Positions 5,712 through 6,215 of a DNA stretch of 6,215 nt are shown here, one piece after another. The notes under the pieces are model-generated. The model was given only the letters and a program-made list of their open reading frames with translations. It was not told the DNA's origin and searched no databases. This DNA comes from an uncultured Desulfovibrio sp. (GTDB lineage: Bacteria; Desulfobacterota; Desulfovibrionia; Desulfovibrionales; Desulfovibrionaceae). Every line of letters starts with the position of its first letter. The first letter of the stretch is position 1. Both the position numbers and the translations under genes were made by a program. The stretch lies in NCBI GenBank assembly GCA_900541395.1, contig UQJT01000074.1, forward strand, positions 1 through 6,215, given 5' to 3'.

Positions 5712-5806
5712 ATATCCTCGCTACCCCGTAGTGTGCTGCCATGCCGACGCTCCCGCCCTGGTCCTGGCCTTCTCCAATCAGCGTCTCGTCCGACTCAGGA
5801 GTCCCC

Positions 5807-5910
5807 ATGCCCGTCTCACCGGAATCCAAACTGCCCGGCACCACCGACGCCCTAGTGGAAAGCCTGGACGCCCTGTTCCCGGCCCGCTGCCCCTCCCCGG
5901 AACAATCCGA
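5807..5910 (+). pseudogene. Truncated small phage protein (N-terminal part)
   Basis: ATG 5807-5809 follows CAGGAG (5796-5801) by five bases. About 33 residues look genuine: PVSPESKLPGTTDALVESLD then ALFPARCPSPEQSE. This matches the general pattern of short proteins found in T7-like phages (LPxTTxxLVxxLDxxFPxxxPxP). After about 5905 the frame merely continues through integrase sequence in a wrong frame to TAA at 6050-6052, so an 81-residue chimera is possible but its second half is not a natural protein. The junction marks a deletion that removed the rest of this gene and presumably the structural genes. Confidence 0.5.
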
Positions 5911-6164
5911 ACCGGTAAGGTCTTCCCCGGCGCAAGCAATCCTTGGATGCGCCAAGGATGGGATCGTGTTAGACACTCATGGGTTTGAATGGCGATCCGC
6001 AGTTCATTCCCTATATCTTGCGCCACACCTGCGCCTCACGTCTGGCCCGTAACGGCGTGACCATGATAATTATTTGGATGGGGCACAGCACGACTCAAAC
6101 CACGGCCCGCTATATCTACTTCGCGCCGAAGGACTTACGCGGCGCGGCCCTCGCCTTGGGATAA
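5911..6164 (+). pseudogene. C-terminal fragment of a tyrosine recombinase (prophage integrase)
   Basis: Frame 1 from about 5911 (TGKVFPGASNPWMRQGWDRV) leads into frame 3 at 5979 (MGLNGDPQFIPYILRHTCAS), a one-base shift at 5976-5979, ending with TAA at 6162-6164. Together they form roughly the last 84 residues of a phage integrase. Box II reads IPYILRHTCASRL: the Arg is present but the His of HxxR is Tyr (6012-6014). The box III His lies in MGHSTTQTT and the nucleophile Tyr in RYIYFAPKDL (6111-6113). The N-terminal arm-binding and core-binding domains, the first catalytic Arg and the beta-strand Lys are missing. The protein would have catalysed insertion at the tRNA-Leu site at 340-395. It cannot excise the remnant. 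Confidence 0.88.
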
Positions 6165-6173
6165 GAAAATCAC

Positions 6174-6197
6174 AACCCCCCGCATAGCGGGTGGTTT
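6174..6197 (+). terminator. Hairpin after the integrase fragment
   Basis: AACCCCCCGC (6174-6183) and GCGGGTGGTT (6187-6196) pair at nine of ten positions around an ATA loop, ten bases after the integrase stop. Only three T follow, so termination would be weak. It could instead be a REP-like or transposon-end hairpin. Confidence 0.5.
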
Positions 6198-6215
6198 GCT
6201 CCAGCCCTATAAGGG

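Noticed and set aside
5403..5988. Continuation of the kinase frame past the frameshift to give 327 residues
   Set aside because: After RRDDGRFP the frame is low-complexity Pro/Ser-rich sequence antagonistic to the family-like continuation in frame 3; it stays open only because of high GC, apart from the short integrase part near its end.
1..6215. CRISPR array, retron or toxin-antitoxin pair
   Set aside because: No regularly spaced repeats, reverse transcriptase motifs or recognisable toxin or antitoxin families were seen; the two minus-strand genes do not have the tight overlap usual for a toxin-antitoxin pair.

Overview
The window looks like the left-hand part of a strongly decayed, deleted T7-like (autographivirus-type) prophage in a high-GC bacterium. 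A proteobacterium is likely: one candidate site matches the proteobacterial IHF consensus exactly and the tRNA fragment encodes its CCA end. A Desulfovibrio-like host is only a guess from general protein flavour.

Left flank (1-395): the 3' end of an Arg/Pro-rich gene, a strong hairpin terminator, then the 3' half of a tRNA-Leu(CAA) gene on the minus strand. The tRNA breaks off in the anticodon stem at about 395, where composition changes abruptly to AT-rich DNA. This is the classic signature of integration into a tRNA gene. The AT-rich stretch (396-700) behaves like an attachment-site arm, with a perfect IHF-consensus match and short repeats. It is closed by a near-symmetric bidirectional terminator (701-755).

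Replication remnant (809-3262): a T7-type single-subunit RNA polymerase gene broken by at least six frameshifts and an in-frame TAG. It still shows the DGSCNG and RSATKR..M...Y catalytic motifs. Just after an IRW motif it runs directly into the C-terminal quarter of a T7-type (family A) DNA polymerase, with its HVHDE motif. A large deletion therefore joined two different phage polymerase genes. A textbook intrinsic terminator also lies inside the RNA polymerase reading frame.

Accessory cassette (3304-4087, minus strand): two small intact genes of lower GC, a one-helix membrane protein and a small possible winged-helix protein. Each has a ribosome binding site and a candidate promoter. They are set against the direction of the phage genes, as in prophage moron cassettes.

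Right part (4114-6164): a T7 gp6-like 5'-3' exonuclease with an internal in-frame deletion, an overlapping intact DUF3310 gene, a P-loop kinase broken by one frameshift, an intact 40-residue membrane microprotein, a truncated small phage gene, and the C-terminal third of a tyrosine recombinase (integrase), itself frameshifted and with an altered catalytic His. The order polymerase - exonuclease - DUF3310 - kinase is that of a T7-like replication module. Head, tail, packaging and lysis genes are absent between the truncated small gene and the integrase, which implies a second large deletion. Nothing here can form a phage. The intact parts are the two minus-strand genes, DUF3310 and the microprotein, plus an exonuclease frame that is open but internally deleted.
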